Notes under the pieces: model-generated
What the model was told of the DNA's origin: nothing
Databases searched by the model: none
What the model saw: the letters and a program-made list of their open reading frames with translations, nothing else
Translations under genes and position numbers: made by a program
Assembly (NCBI GenBank): GCA_002270565.1
Contig: NQMI01000158.1
Location: forward strand, 1-64,000
Source: Stenocarpella maydis
Taxonomy: Eukaryota > Ascomycota > Sordariomycetes > Diaporthales > Diaporthaceae
DNA: 64,000 nt
Direction of reading: 5' to 3'
Part shown: one piece after another, positions 36,701 through 49,130 of the stretch
Numbering within the stretch: the first letter of the stretch is position 1
Layout: each line of letters starts with the position of its first letter

Positions 36701-39700
36701 TCCCCTCCCAGATCCCTTTCTTGCTGTCGAGTGTGGACAGTGTATTCGCTGCAGCGGTACCAAGAGACTGCCTCACCAGAGACGCACATGTGGATCCAGG
36801 GCCCATCTCCAACCAAACGGTGTTTTGGTCCACCTTTTGTGATGTCTGACATGCTGTCACCGCCTGGGAGAAAAGAACCGGCTCCCTCGCTTGACGTGCA
36901 AGGTATGCTGAGTTGAAAATGCCATCTTGCTCAACGATGGATCCTAGGCGACTGGATGCGACAGGTATCTTGGGCTCCACGAAGTTGACAGCAGTCGTGC
37001 TGCTCTCGTATGCGTCAAGGATAGGATCCAGCTGTGCCGAGTGGAAAGCGTAGGGAACATCCAGGAAGACCCCAGTTACACCAGCAGCCTGTTGATGTTT
37101 CATGAACAACTTCAAGTCTTCTGCTGACCCTGCAACAACTGTGGAGGTCGGTCCATTCATGCAAGTGATCTCCAGCGACGGCAATGCAGCCGCCTCTAGC
37201 GAAGCCCTGACATCCTCTGGTGACATGCGCAACGACAGCATCTTGTGTGTACCACGCGAACACATCTCCTGCATGAGCGTCGCCCTCTTGGCAACGAGGA
37301 ATACCACGTCCGCCGCAGATATGACACCTGCAGCGTACAGGGCGGCGTACTCGCCAAGACTGTGGCCGACGACAAGATTTGGCTTGACACCCCAAGACTT
37401 CCAAAGCCGCACCAGGGCGACCTCAAGGAGGACCATGCAGAGCTGGCTCTCCAGCGGTGAGGGATCAGAGCCGGATGGCCCTCCCAATAGTGGTGGAAGA
37501 ATGGATGGCAGGCCCTGAGCCTGACACAGAGAGTCTAACTCGTCAATTATGCGCTTGAATGACAGAGAGCTGTCATACAGCACCGTTGCAGTGCCCACAA
37601 TGCTGCTGCCCTGGCCTGGGAAGGCGAAGACGAGAGAGGGGGGCTTCTGTGATGAACTTGCCACGCATTTCGATTCGGCCCAGGCCGTGCAGTCGTTTTC
37701 GAGTTTAGTAGTCAATTCCTCGGCAGATCTGACGGCGTATGATGTCCTGAGTGGATGATGCAGCCTTCTGGCGGTGCTGGTGTAAGCAATGTTTGCCAAG
37801 GAAACAGACGATGAGGATTGCAGCATGAAATTCCGGAGCCGCTCGACATTTCCTCGAAGCGAGGCGGGAGTTTTGGCAGAAATAGTGACCACGTGTGAAG
37901 TGCGTGGATCTAAGATGCCATCGACAGCGTCACTCCTGACGCTCAAAGCCGCGTCCTCGAGAACAATGCTTGTATTCCCGCCAGCGGCGCTGAAGTTGTT
38001 GACCATGAGCTTTCTGGTCTTGCCTTGTTGGCGCGTGAATGGAGCGTGCGTCGCAATCCGGTACTTGTCTGCGAAGGGGGGCAACTTGGGGTTTATTTCA
38101 CCCCTGACCCCGACGTGTGGCAGATATGTATCTCTCTGAAGCATCATGATGCTCTTGATCAGCGACGACACACCCGCTGCGGCTTCGCCATGGCCAATGT
38201 TGGGTTTTATCGACCCGATCACCAGAGGCTGCTGGCGTGGGATATTGCAGAGGGCGTTGTAGACGGACGTGGACTCGGCCCCGTCCCCAGCCTGGGTCCC
38301 GGTGCCATGGCATTCCACGTAATCGACCTCAGCAGGCTCAATTCCTGCTTGGGCGAGGACATCCCGGAACAGGCGCTCCTGGGTTCCGACGTGTGGATGC
38401 GTGATGGACACCGCCTTGGCTGAGTGATTTGTCGCCGAGGATCTGATCACCGCAAGAATGGGGTCACGGTTGGCCACGGCGTCGGAGAGGCGTTTCATGA
38501 TAATTACGCCCACACCCTCTCCTCTGCAGTATCCATCTGCAGCGCTATCGAATGTCTTGCAGGACCCCGTCTTGGAGAGGAAGCTACCCCTGGTCAGACC
38601 GTCATACATGTTGCACCCCGTGAGGATGTTTGACCCGCCAGCAACAGCCATATTTGACTCTCCGGAGCGCAGCGAGTTGCATGCGAGCTGGATGGCAAGC
38701 AGGCTAGAGGAGCAGGCGCTATCCACGCTATAGGATGGGCCATCCCACTTGAAGTGATAGTTGACACGACCTGCGCTGAACGCCCGGATGCCACCGGTGA
38801 CATAGTACATGTCAACGCTCTCAGCGGCGTTGTACTCTTTCCAGTCGTCAATGGTTTGTCCGAAGAAAGTGCCCACTCTCGTGTCTCTCTCTTCCTCGCG
38901 TGGTGCCTGGGTATAGCCAGCCATCTCAAGAGCCTCGTAGGTCGACATGAGCAGGAGTCGCTGGCCGGGGTCCGTGGAGGCCGCCTCACGAGGTGACATG
39001 TTGAACAGGCGGGCATCAAACATCCCTGGCCTGTTGATGAAGCACCCGTAAGGCGAGCTAGATGGTGTGTCTGGGGCATCCTGATTGTGCGCTTTGACGT
39101 CGAACCGATCGCTGGGTATCTCACGGCAGAGGTCCATTCCTTGCTCAAGGACGGTCCAGAACTCGTCAAGAGACTCCGCCCCAGGGAACCTGCCCGACAT
39201 GCCGATGATTGCAACCCCTTCAGCTGATGACTGAGCCTCTTTCGCGGATGCATGTGGGGGTTGAGAAGAAGTAGAAGGTGACTTGAGAAGATTATAGTGA
39301 GCTGCTCCAAGGTGGGACTCGAGGCGCCGGTGCAGGCCAGCTGCTATTATCGGTAGAAGTTGAATGGGTCGTGTCTCATTCAGTGAGCTCCTGCATGCTT
39401 CCAGCAGCTGGCTCTCTCGGATTTGGTTGTGGAAGATATCTTTGATTATTTGTGGGAGAAGGTCCTGGAAGGTCTCTCCAGCCATCGACGTTCCAGTACT
39501 TGAGGAAAGCAAGAGTCTTCTTATTGTGAGGTTTGATGCTTCCTTCTCGATAGCAGAGTGGAAGAGATCGTCGTGTGCGATTACGTTGGGGAGGTGGTCT
39601 CCGTGGAATGGAGCGGCGATCTGGAGAGTGACTATTGGTTGCTTGCGGCCCCGATTCTGAAAGGCTTGTGACGAGAAGAGTACATCCAATGTCGAAGGAG

Positions 39701-40474
39701 GGCCGCTGACTGTGCATGATGTCGAAGTGGTCGCGCTGATGTACGCAGCTTTTAAGGGTGGGATATTCTACATAGATAAAATAATTAGTCGATCGTGTCC
39801 AAGGGCAAATTGGAGCAGAGAGTTGTCCACGGCACTTACACTGCTGGAGTTAAAACGACTCAAAATATCGCCGACTTCCTTCTCAGACAGGCCGCTAACG
39901 ACTCTAGCCCAGCTTGCATCACTTCTCTCTACTATCTCTGCCCGCTTGTATGCTTCGATCCCAAGTCCAACGGCGATGTTGACTACTTGCGGAGAGATCT
40001 CAAGGACTTGGACCATAGAATTTGAACAAGCGGCCACGGCAGCAGGCAGAAGCCCCGTACACCAGCCGACTGAGATGGAATCCCGAAGGCATTCTGGATC
40101 ATCTTCAAGTCTCCTGTAATCAAGCAATCAGCAAGGGGGTTCTTTCTTTCACTCCACTCCCAGTCCACGTACAATACAAGATGCCCAAGCTGCGCAACGC
40201 ACAGGAGAAGCGTTTGTACAACCACATCAGGACATTTCCTGGTTGCGGATTCCTCAGCTAATGCCAAGAACGAGTCGAAGTAAAATTTGACCTTGTCTGA
40301 GCCGGTGCAGTGCTGCTCAAGACTCCGGCGCGCAGCGTCAGAGGAGACTTGAAGAAAATGTTGGATGTATATAGAAGATGGGGCTCGCTTATATAAGCTG
40401 TGTATGGCCGGAAGCACACTCTCTGTCTGGTCCCCGAAAAGTATGATACGCTGGGGCTGGGTCGATGGCTCCAT
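33733..40474 (-). CDS. non-reducing polyketide synthase SAT-KS-MAT-PT-ACP-ACP-TE
   Basis: Exons (complement): 40173-40474, 39840-40113, 33855-39767, 33733-33789; 2181 residues. SAT: ILFGDQT at the start and GWCTG with Cys119. KS from about residue 377: Cys544 in DSACSSS, His679 in ECHGTGT, His718 in NIGHGEAAAG. MAT from about 905: GHSLGE with Ser995. PT about 1285-1600: His1321 in HGHAVGG and Asp1514 in PFWIDTLAQLGGF. ACP1 Ser1691 (GIDSLL), ACP2 Ser1831 (GLDSLL), separated by a Ser/Arg-rich linker. TE about 1915-2181: Ser1998 in AGWSMGG and a late GNHFSIM histidine. No KR, DH, ER or CMeT. The architecture is that of orsellinic-acid-type synthases, which load acetyl-CoA, extend with malonyl-CoA and cyclise in PT. 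All active-site residues are intact. The last 57-nt exon restores the family C-terminus. It is divergent from the FAD monooxygenase at 41948. Product class is inferred from architecture. Confidence 0.93.
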
Positions 40475-41947
40475 GGTGATGTCGGGAACACTTAGTTGAT
40501 AGTGATGGCCCGTGAAGTGATCTGCTTGGTGCGGCTCATCGATCATCTAATGAGGGGATTCATCCTGATAGATATGCTGTTAACTACGCGATATATCCCC
40601 TTGCGAATAATGGGTACTGGACAATGATTAGCTAGAGTGGAACACCGAAGGCTGGCATAGGCACCGTTCATGCATGGCCTTGTTGGAGCTAAGGCTATGA
40701 GACTTGAAGCCTTGCGGTCGGTCGCCATGTGAAGTGTAAGAGCCCCTGGGCAAGGGCCATTGGCATCCAACTTTTTGTACCTGACAGACATGATACTGGT
40801 TTCAATGTTGGGATGATGTGGTTTTGGAATCAACTTGGACGAGTCAGAAAACGATGAGATAGGGACACCGAGGACCTATCACAAGCCCTAGATTCGAGAT
40901 GGTAATCTAATAAAACCGTATAACCTTGAGTCTATCGGCTTTGACATTCCTGAAAGCGTGAAAAAAAGATGAATCATCCAATCTTCACCCGATTAGCGTC
41001 GCCTCAAACTCGGCTTGGCAGATGACAGATGCACATTCTTTCGGAGGTATTTTCTTTACGGAGTACACCAGCCTGGGAAAAGACGTGACCGTTCTATGTA
41101 AGATATGTTTCAAGGTGATAATCTAAAGTGGAGCTGCTAAGCTGCTCCAGGTGGCAGTTTAATGCTTACCGTATGGAGGGGAGCGCAGCTTGTTATACCG
41201 CACGGGATGCCCGAAAGGACAACGCGGCAAGATCCCACCTGTGCTGCACCTCTGCAGGGGTCACAAACGTTAAATTTTGTTGTACATTTTCTATTAGTAG
41301 TCAAGTCCACATTTAAGGTTTGGGATCACGGCAGGGTGTACCCTCGACCGGCTTTAATTCTGTTGGTTCTGTTTTGGAATCCCCTCATCGGTTGCCGACT
41401 TGGCTAACCCCCAGACACACCCTCTTTTTTATCGGGTAATTATGGGGAACAGGTCGCAGGACTTCTTTAGCTATAGAGTTTAAGAGCAGACTTGATGTTC
41501 TACACCCCCCACGTATCCATCTCATGTGAAGCTCCACAAATTAAAGCCGGTCAGGTATAACGGCAGCAGGGTAGGATTAATCGGCGTGGGACCACCACTC
41601 CGACTTCGTCTCAAAATAAAGGACGAAACCACTGGGTGGGTGCGGTCAGAGTGAAATTCTCCGACTTAGGAAATTCTACGCACATGGATGATCAGTGATC
41701 AATGATCAGTGATCAGTGATCAGTCTCGTGGATCAGAAACGGTCATGCAGCAGAAATCTCCACAGAAGGCTCTGATCATGGCAAGCTTGACGATGCTGCG
41801 TTTCATCGTCCAAGACACCCTCGTCCATGTCAATAGCCAAGCTATCCAACGCATTGGCGTCCTTTTTGCCTTCCACATCCTGCTCACACAGCCCTCTCGA
41901 TCAGGTTTCTCATCGTCTATTCACCAGTTCAGTATCAAGCACCAAAA
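40475..41947. promoter_or_regulatory. bidirectional promoter region, PKS and FAD monooxygenase
   Basis: 1.47 kb between divergent start codons. It contains TCGG-TTG-CCGA at 41388-41398 (everted CGG-N3-CCG half-sites, a possible Gal4-type site) and a 7-bp tandem repeat at 41690-41724. An in-frame ATG 24 codons upstream of the chosen PKS start exists at 40546 but lacks SAT-like sequence. Confidence 0.4.
41690..41724. repeat. five tandem GATCAGT heptamers
   Basis: Five consecutive 7-bp units; the second has one mismatch (GATCAAT). It lies about 225 bp upstream of the FAD monooxygenase start within the PKS/monooxygenase intergenic region. A sixth related GATCAG follows after a short break. Confidence 0.85.
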
Positions 41948-43262
41948 ATGCAGAGTGTAAGTCCCATAGCCCATTATTTGGGTAACTACACTTGCTAATG
42001 GTGTATTCGGAAAGGTTATCATTGTGGGCGCGGGTCCGTCCGGCCTCCTGCTGGCCTTGTATCTTTCACGAGCAGGCATCAATGTCCGGGTCCTCGAGGC
42101 CGCCACCGAGCCAGATAAGCAGCCACGAGCAACACACTATGGTCCGGCTGCTGTACACGAGCTGCGCCGGTCCGGGATCTTGGAGAGGATGAAAACGAAG
42201 GGCAGCTTCTCGCCCAAGAGTGTATCATGGCGTGCGCATGACGGGTCTTTACTCGCCGCGCTACCCAAACCCCCTTCTCCTTCTGCTTCTGATGGAAATG
42301 CCGGACAGCCTGATGGGGTGATCAGCTTGCCACTCAATATGATGGTTGAGATTCTGATGGAGGCTGTGAGCGAGCAGCCGACTGCTCAACTCGAATTTGG
42401 CTGCCGTGTCGTCGACGTCGGTCAGGATACCCAGGACGGCTCTGCGTGGGTAGATATAGTGAGAGGGGGTGACGAAGGAAACCCAACTCGCATTGAGGCT
42501 TCCTACGTCGTCGGGTGTGATGGCGCCAGCAGTTCAGTCCGGGGGTCACTCTTTGACAGGTCGTTCCCAGGCCACACCTGGGACACCTGGCTTGTTGCCG
42601 CCAATGTCCGCTTCCATGATCCCGCCGCATGGGGAGCGTTTTCTGATGTCAACTTTTTCATCCACCCTACAGACTGGTGCATGGTAGCTCGGATCGGGGG
42701 ACCAGGCAACCTTTTCAGAGTCACGTACGGAGAGCAGGCTAGCATGTCGAAAGAAGCCTGCGCCACCCCGGAAAGAGCTGTCGAACGGCTGCAAACTATC
42801 CTCCCGGCACCGCTGTCAGACTCATCCCAGTTTGAGATCGTGTCATCAAGCCCATATCGGGTTCATCAGCGCTGCGCGCCAAGTTTCCGCGTTGGGCGTG
42901 TCCTGCTCGCAGCAGACGCGGCTCACTTGTGCAATCCCATGGGCGGCTTTGGTCTTACAAACGGGATGGTGGATGTCGGCGGCCTGGCAGATTGCCTTAT
43001 TGGAATTCACCAGGGGCTTGCTGGTGAGGACATCCTTGACAAATACGACTCTGTTCGCAGGGCCATATTCCAGGACGTTGTCGATGTCATCACTACCGCA
43101 AACCTCAAGCGAATCATGCAGGATCCAGAGCAAGCCATTGCCGGGGATCCATTCCTTCAAGCCTGCCGTGAGGCGGCAGAGAACGATGAAAAGGCCGCCA
43201 CGTTGGCCAACGTCATGAGGGTGAGCAAACCATATCTCCTTGTTGACAGGCTGGACGACTAA
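41948..43262 (+). CDS. FAD-dependent monooxygenase (PHBH fold)
   Basis: Exons: 41948-41956 and 42015-43262; 418 residues. The first exon is only three codons (Met-Gln-Ser) and splices straight into VIIVGAGPSGLLLALYLSRAG, the FAD-binding fold (GxGxxG at residues 8-13). The DG motif is VVGCDGASSSVR. The third motif reads VLLAADAAHLCNPMGGFGL, with Ala in place of the usual Gly before Asp. These are the signatures of aromatic-ring hydroxylases of the p-hydroxybenzoate hydroxylase type. No hydrophobic C-terminal anchor is visible, so it is likely cytosolic. Divergent from the PKS across 1.47 kb, it is probably co-regulated. Likely hydroxylates the phenolic product; position unknown. Confidence 0.87.
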
Positions 43263-44301
43263 CTCCATGACCCGATTTAGGCCCCGGCAAAATTGAAGCA
43301 TGATTTCACCCAGTACTACTTTTCCAGTGGCCAGGCCGGTACCTAAAGCCTCAGCATTTGCAACATATCATCTGTAGACAGGGCTAGAGCCCCCGCTGCT
43401 TGAGCTGGAATGTGCATAGCATAACCTCGTGACGGCTACTCTAGTATAATTGTGTGCACGCAAATACATCGAATATTGAAGCTCATTAAATTGTGCCACC
43501 ACTATCTCCAAATGACAAGTGTGTGAGTCTGACTCTGAAGTCACTTGTGATGTTCATCAGGCAGTGTTTCAATGTTAGCAGAAGATAAAACGTACCGCAC
43601 CCAGGCCTTCAGCCTTGTTCTCAGCCGTCGGGCCTCCTTCACCCCTTGTGCGCGGCCAGCCGATTACGCCTCGGGGCATCGACAAATCACACAGCGCCGC
43701 CAATCTCACGCTATAGCTACAAGCACCATAATACAGCCACAGCGCGCGTTGTCAGTAGATATTAGCCTGAAACCCCAACCTCAAGTGTGGTTCAGACTGT
43801 TCGTGATCGCCGGCAGACAAGCACCCAGGGAGTAACGGGGCAAGCGGAAACGGGCAATAGCCAGGCCAAACCTCTATGGAATAAGTAATAAACAGAGCAG
43901 GTATGTACAGGGTGTGTTCTTAGCTGAGACGTTGCTAATCTGTAATGGGCTGAAACCTCCACGTCAAGACCACTGACTCGGGGGTCACCATGCCTTGCGC
44001 AGACCAGGGTAAGGCTGTACTCCAAGACATCGAGACCCCTGGCGTGGTCGAGACAGCCTTACCGGGGCCCTGCCTCTTTAACGTATCAAATGCTGATATT
44101 CATAGTACTCAGTCCCTGCTTCGAGGCGCCGTCGAGGTCGGCGGTCCTCTGCCAGCCAAGTCACCGCGAAAATTACCTAGGTGCCCGCCATCCCTCGAGT
44201 GTCTTGTTCTGTGGAGTGCGGTTTATGTCTTGGCTCTCTCTCTGTGAGATGCATCATCCTGAACCAAGGCCATCTCCAGCCTGTTTTGCTATGAACTTTC
44301 C
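43263..44301. other. intergenic, promoter side of the MFS gene
   Basis: About 1 kb without a recognisable gene; no clear repeats. Confidence 0.6.
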
Positions 44302-46239
44302 ATGGCCGATGACCAGCCCGCTCGAGTATCGCACTGGCGCCTCGTCCGCGAGCCTGCGCTGGTAACCCGTGAGATAGTCACGCATGACTGGAAAGGCGAA
44401 GGGACCGCCGATGACCCTTACCTTATTGACTTTATTCCTAATGACCCGCGAAATCCAGTAAGTTACTTTGACAAAGGGATGGTCCTCGAGAGAGGGAAAA
44501 AAAAAAAAAAAAAAAAAAAAGTCATAAGCTTTGCTTCTTGAAGTTTCCCATCCCCTTTTCGCATCTCATGTCCCATCACCCCCACGGCCTCAGAGAGATA
44601 TCTTGCTAACAAAAGCCACCAGGTCAACATGCCCACGGGCATGCGCTGGCTCGTGGCAGCCCTCAACGCCCTCGCGACGCTCGCCATGACCTTCGCCTCG
44701 TCCGCCTACACGAGCAGCGTCCCAGACCTCGAGCGCGAGCTCGGCGTCAGCAGCGAGACCGCGTTCCTGGGGACCTCGCTCTTCGTGCTGGGGTTCGCCC
44801 TGGGCCCGCTGGTATGGGCCCCGCTGAGCGAGGCCTTTGGCCGCCGGCCCGTCTTCCTGGCCACGTACGGCGCCTTTGTCGCCTGCGACGCCGCCGCGGC
44901 GCTGCCGGACAACATCCTCGTCATCATCGTGTTCCGCGGGCTCGCGGGCGCGCTGGGGTCGTCGGCGCTCGTCAACTCGGGCACCGTCGTGGCGGACATG
45001 TTCTCGCTCGCGGACCGGGGCCGCGTCAGCGCCGTCTTCGCCGGTGCTCCTTTCCTGGGCCCGGTGCTTGGTCCCATCGTCGGTGGGTTCCTGAGCCAGA
45101 GCTCGGGGTGGAAGGGCGTTGGCGTCCTCATCGCCGGGTTGACGGGTGCCCTGTGGATGTTGTACTACTTTCTTGTCCCCGAGACATACGCGCCTGTCCT
45201 CCTGAGGCAGCGAGCTGTGCTGCTCACCAGGACGGACCCACGGGGGAAGGTCTTCATGTCCCGCATGGACAAGACCAAAGGGGTCAAGTCCACGGGGGAG
45301 ATCCTGCGCACGTCCATGGTCCGGCCGTTCTTGCTCCTGTTCTCGGAGACCATCGTCAGCATCCTCTCTCTTTACATGGCCATCATATTCGGCGCCATGT
45401 ATATGATGTTTGCCGAGTTCCCAATTGTCTTCCAGCAAGGCTTTGGCTTATCGCCCGCATTTGGCGGCCTTGCGTTCCTGGGAATAGCGATCGGGATGGT
45501 GTTTGCCCTTGTCTTTATGCTCTTTCAAAACAAGTCATACATCAAGGTGGCAAAGGCCTCCCCGGGGGGCAGGGCACCTCCTGAGACCCGACTTGGACCG
45601 GCACGCCTGGGGGCAGCCATGGCTCCCATTGGGCTGGCCATCTTCGCCGTGACCAACTCTCCAGGCTTCTCATTTGTCGTGCCCGTCGCAGCAACAGTCC
45701 CCTTCGGCTTCGGCATGGTGGTGATATTCCTCAGCCTCCTCAACTACCTGGTCGACACCTACACCGTCTACGCCGGGTCGGCGATTGCTGCAGCTACCGC
45801 GATCCGGTCTATATTTGGGGCTGTGTTCCCATTATTCACGAGGATCATGTTCGAAAAGCTGGGGGTGCATGCTGGTGCAGCCGTGCCTGCAGCTCTAGCA
45901 GCAGTATGCGTCCCATTCCCATTCCTGTTCATCAGGTACGGCAAGCAGATACGAGAGAAGGCCAAGTTCGCCACGGAGGCGAGGGCGCTGGCATTGAAGA
46001 TGCTGGGACCACCCAAGACTGACGAGAAGAAGCCGCGACCTCTGTCTGACGGCCATGGCCCCACGGGCATGGGGGAGTGGCAGTGCTATGGGAGGTATTG
46101 CCTAGGGTGTAGCATAGACGATGATAATCTGTTCATTTGTAGGAATGCAGGGTTGTATGAGGACAAGTGGAATGGGAGTTTGTCTGACGAGAAGATGCCC
46201 GAGAGGGTGCGGGAGGGGGGGTTGGCTGCTAGTAACTAA
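44302..46239 (+). CDS. MFS transporter, DHA1 drug:proton antiporter type
   Basis: Exons: 44302-44457 and 44623-46239; 590 residues. A cytosolic N-terminus ending DFIPNDPRNP leads into PTGMRWLVAALNALATLAM (TM1). The signature loop between TM2 and TM3 is APLSEAFGRRPVFLATY, TM5 carries GAPFLGPVLGPIVGGFLS, and about twelve hydrophobic segments follow, with a long central loop (TRTDPRGKVFMSRMDKTKG). This is the layout of plasma-membrane DHA1 exporters such as FLU1-type proteins. As the last gene on the right of the cluster it is the likely exporter of the product. The C-terminal ~80 residues after KQIREKAKF are unusual, with several Cys, and could be mis-annotated if a further intron exists. The intron (165 nt) contains a 24-base A run. 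Confidence 0.87.
44497..44520. repeat. A24 homopolymer inside the MFS intron
   Basis: Twenty-four A within intron 44458-44622 of the MFS gene; its length may be unreliable. Confidence 0.9.
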
Positions 46240-46704
46240 CTGCATAATAGAAAAAAAAAAAAAATACCCTTCACAAATGTTTACATCTATAAGATTTATT
46301 TCCAGGCGCCGATCCTCATCATTGCTTTTCCCCAGCATGCTTAGGCCGGGGTAGTCATGCTGTGCTGCCGTCAGTCATGATGCATCGGAAGCCGACAGCA
46401 TGTGGTCTAGGTATTTGTCAGTCATTTGAAGAAAGCATCCGTATATGTTGATTTTCCGAGACACCGTGATGAGTTTTGTGAACAGTGCTGAGGTTGTGGA
46501 ATATGGGAGATTTACTCTTACCCACGGGCTGTAGGAAACGAAGATGCTTCACTTGTTAAATATGGCACGATTGAGTGCAGGCGTGGATGGTGCGGTTCCG
46601 AAAATTTTGGCGACGAGCGATTTTGGCCTGTCCGATTGGACCTCTGGTTGCATCAACAACCTCCACGACCATCAGTCCCTGCACGACCCCAAACCCACTG
46701 CACC
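46240..46704. other. intergenic
   Basis: 465 bp from the MFS stop to the THI6 start, with an A run near 46250-46264. No gene seen. I take this as the right border of the metabolite cluster. Confidence 0.55.
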
Positions 46705-48573
46705 ATGGCGGACTACACGCTCTACCTGGTGACCGACTCCACGCCCGCGATCCTCGGCGGCAGGGACATCTGTGACGTCGTCGACCGCGCCATCCGCGGG
46801 GGCGTCACGGTCGTGCAGCACCGCGACAAGACCAGCGACACGGGCGACCTGATCTCGACGGCGAGGAGGCTGCACGCCGTCACGAGGAGCCACAGCGTGC
46901 CGCTGCTCATCAACGACCGGGTCGATGTCGCGCTGGCTGTGGGCTGCGAGGGCGTGCACCTGGGCCAGGATGACATGGGTCAGTCCAGCTCTCTCACGGC
47001 TGCTCGACTACTGCTACCATGGCGGACGCGAGACGAGGAGGGCCTCTGCTGAGACATGACTGCATCCAGACATAGGCACTGCCAGGAAGCTGCTCGGGGG
47101 CGGCAAGATCATCGGCATCACGGCCAACACGGCCGACGAGGCCCTCGCGGCCTGCGAGCAGGGCGCCAGCTACCTGGGCATCGGGACCATCTTCTCCACA
47201 CAGACGCGCGTCACACCCCGCCAACTCCTTTCCGTCTCGTGGTCATCTCGAGGCGATGATGGTGCTGACTCTGGGCCCCCCTTGCAGAAAGACCAACACC
47301 AAGAACATCATTGGCCCAGAGGGCCTCCGGCACGCCCTCGCCGTCCTCGCCGACAAGGGCCATGGAGACGTCCCCACCGTGTGCATCGGCGGCATCAATG
47401 CCTCCAACATCCCGCAGGTGCTGTTCCGCGGCAGCCCTCCCGAGAAGCCACTGGACGGCGTCGCCGTGGTCAGCGCCATCATGGCGGCCGAGGACCCGGA
47501 GGCCGAGTCGAGGCGGCTGCTGCGGCTGGTCCGGGAGGCGGCCGAGCGTGGCACGCGGCCGAGGGCGGGCCCGGCGGCGGCACCGACCAAGGCGGAGCTG
47601 TTGAAGCTTGTGCCGGGCGCCATCAGGGCGGTGCACGAGTCGAAGCCGCTGTCGCATAACATGATGAACCTGGTACGAGCTCCAGGGCGGTATTCCATGA
47701 GAGATGCCAGGCTGATGTGGTTCTACACAGGTGGTCCAGAACTTCGCGGCAAACGTGGCTCTCTGTATCGGGGCGTCGCCCATCATGGCCAACTACGGAG
47801 AGGAAGCAGCAGACCTCGCCAAGCTCGGCGGTGCACTTGTCATCAACATGGGCACGGTGACGCCCGAAGGGCTGGACAACTACGTCAAGGCCCTCAGGGC
47901 ATACAACGCGGCCGGGCGACCGGTCATCTTCGACCCAGTAGGGTACGTCTGAACCCCCACACCCCCCGTATCGGTGGACTACTTGCACATGCTCCTATTC
48001 ACACCTATACATCACAGTGCCGGGGCGACAGCCGTCCGCAGGGCAGCAGTCAGGGCCATCCTCTCAGCAGGCTACATTGACGTGATCAAGGGCAACGAGA
48101 GCGAGATCAAGGCCGTGTTCGGCGGCGGCACCGAGAGCCAGCGCGGCGTCGACAGCAGCAGCACGCTCTCCGACGCGGACAGGGCCCGCCTGGTCCGGAG
48201 CCTGGCCGCGCGCGAGCAGGCCGTCGTGCTCATGACGGGCAGGACGGACGTGGTGTCGGACGGGTCGCGCGTGCTGGCCGTGCGCAACGGGCACGAGTAC
48301 CTCGGCATGATCACGGGGACGGGCTGCACGCTGGGCACGGCCGTCTCGGCCATGGTGGCCGCGTGCCCGCGCGACGGTGACAGGCTGGCCGCCGTTGTGG
48401 CTGGGATACTCCTCTTTGAGATCGCGGCCGAGCAGGCGGCGGGCAGGGGGGGCGTCGATGGCCCTGGGACGTTTGTGCCGGCGTTCTTGGACTCGCTCTA
48501 CCGCATCCGGACTGCCACTGCTGCGGGAGACATCGGCTGGCTGTCTGCTGAGAAGGTTTCTGTGGTTGAGTGA
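46705..48573 (+). CDS. THI6: bifunctional thiamine-phosphate synthase / hydroxyethylthiazole kinase
   Basis: Exons: 46705-46978, 47076-47209, 47292-47672, 47731-47942, 48018-48573; 518 residues. The N-terminal half is thiamine-phosphate synthase, with GGVTVVQHRDKTSDT near the start, PLLINDRVDVALAVGCEGVH, then GIGTIFST and VCIGGINASNI. It joins the pyrimidine pyrophosphate to thiazole phosphate. The C-terminal half is hydroxyethylthiazole kinase (KPLSHNMMNLVVQNFAANV, VIFDPVGAGATAVR, then MITGTGCTLGTAVSA with the catalytic Cys region). This fusion is the fungal THI6 arrangement. Intron 2 is ambiguous: GT-AG at 47210-47291 gives QTRTNTKN, while GC-AG at 47206-47287 gives QTKTNTKN, both in frame. 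General metabolism, probably unrelated to the adjacent cluster. Confidence 0.9.
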
Positions 48574-49130
48574 GCTGGTGTGGAGGGGCTCATCGTGCGG
48601 CTGAGGGCTTATTGTGCCCCGGAATTATCAGATGTTTGTTGTGTTGCACCGACAAAGGCAAACACTAGTCAACAGCCGGGGTTATAGATGCACCGGAATT
48701 CCAGAGGGAGAATGCGTCCACGAGAAAGACTTGTGTGTAAGGGACGTCCCACGCCTCATGGAGTTGTGTTCCAGCAGCAAACAGAGGGCCACAAGGTGGA
48801 TCGTGTCACATGCTGCTGCAGTGGGTTTCAGGCTTGACCTCAGGCTATCGGTCCCCCGGCCCAGACCCCTGACCAAGCAGGCTTATTATTACCATTGCCT
48901 CGGTGCTACCCCGCGGGGAAGCCTTCTTCCTCCCTCTCCCTTGATGTTCCCGACAGACAACAAGAGTCTGACTTGTCATGGCCCTTGTACTTTAACCTCC
49001 AGTTGCGGTCCACTGTGTCTACTATGGTAGTTGCCTCTGCGCACATACGGACAATCACAGCATCACACCTCCCACGCGAATCCGCGCCCCAAGACCGTCC
49101 ACACGACCTGTTATCCGACCATTCTCCGAG
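48574..49130. other. intergenic
   Basis: 557 bp between THI6 and the isochorismatase-family gene; nothing recognised. Confidence 0.6.

Noticed and set aside
40543..40833. 96-codon minus-strand frame upstream of the PKS
   Set aside because: No family resemblance and lies in the shared promoter; not an SAT extension.
44590..45438. 282-codon minus-strand frame
   Set aside because: Antisense shadow of the MFS transporter, rich in Arg/Glu/Gly as expected from GC-rich reverse frames.
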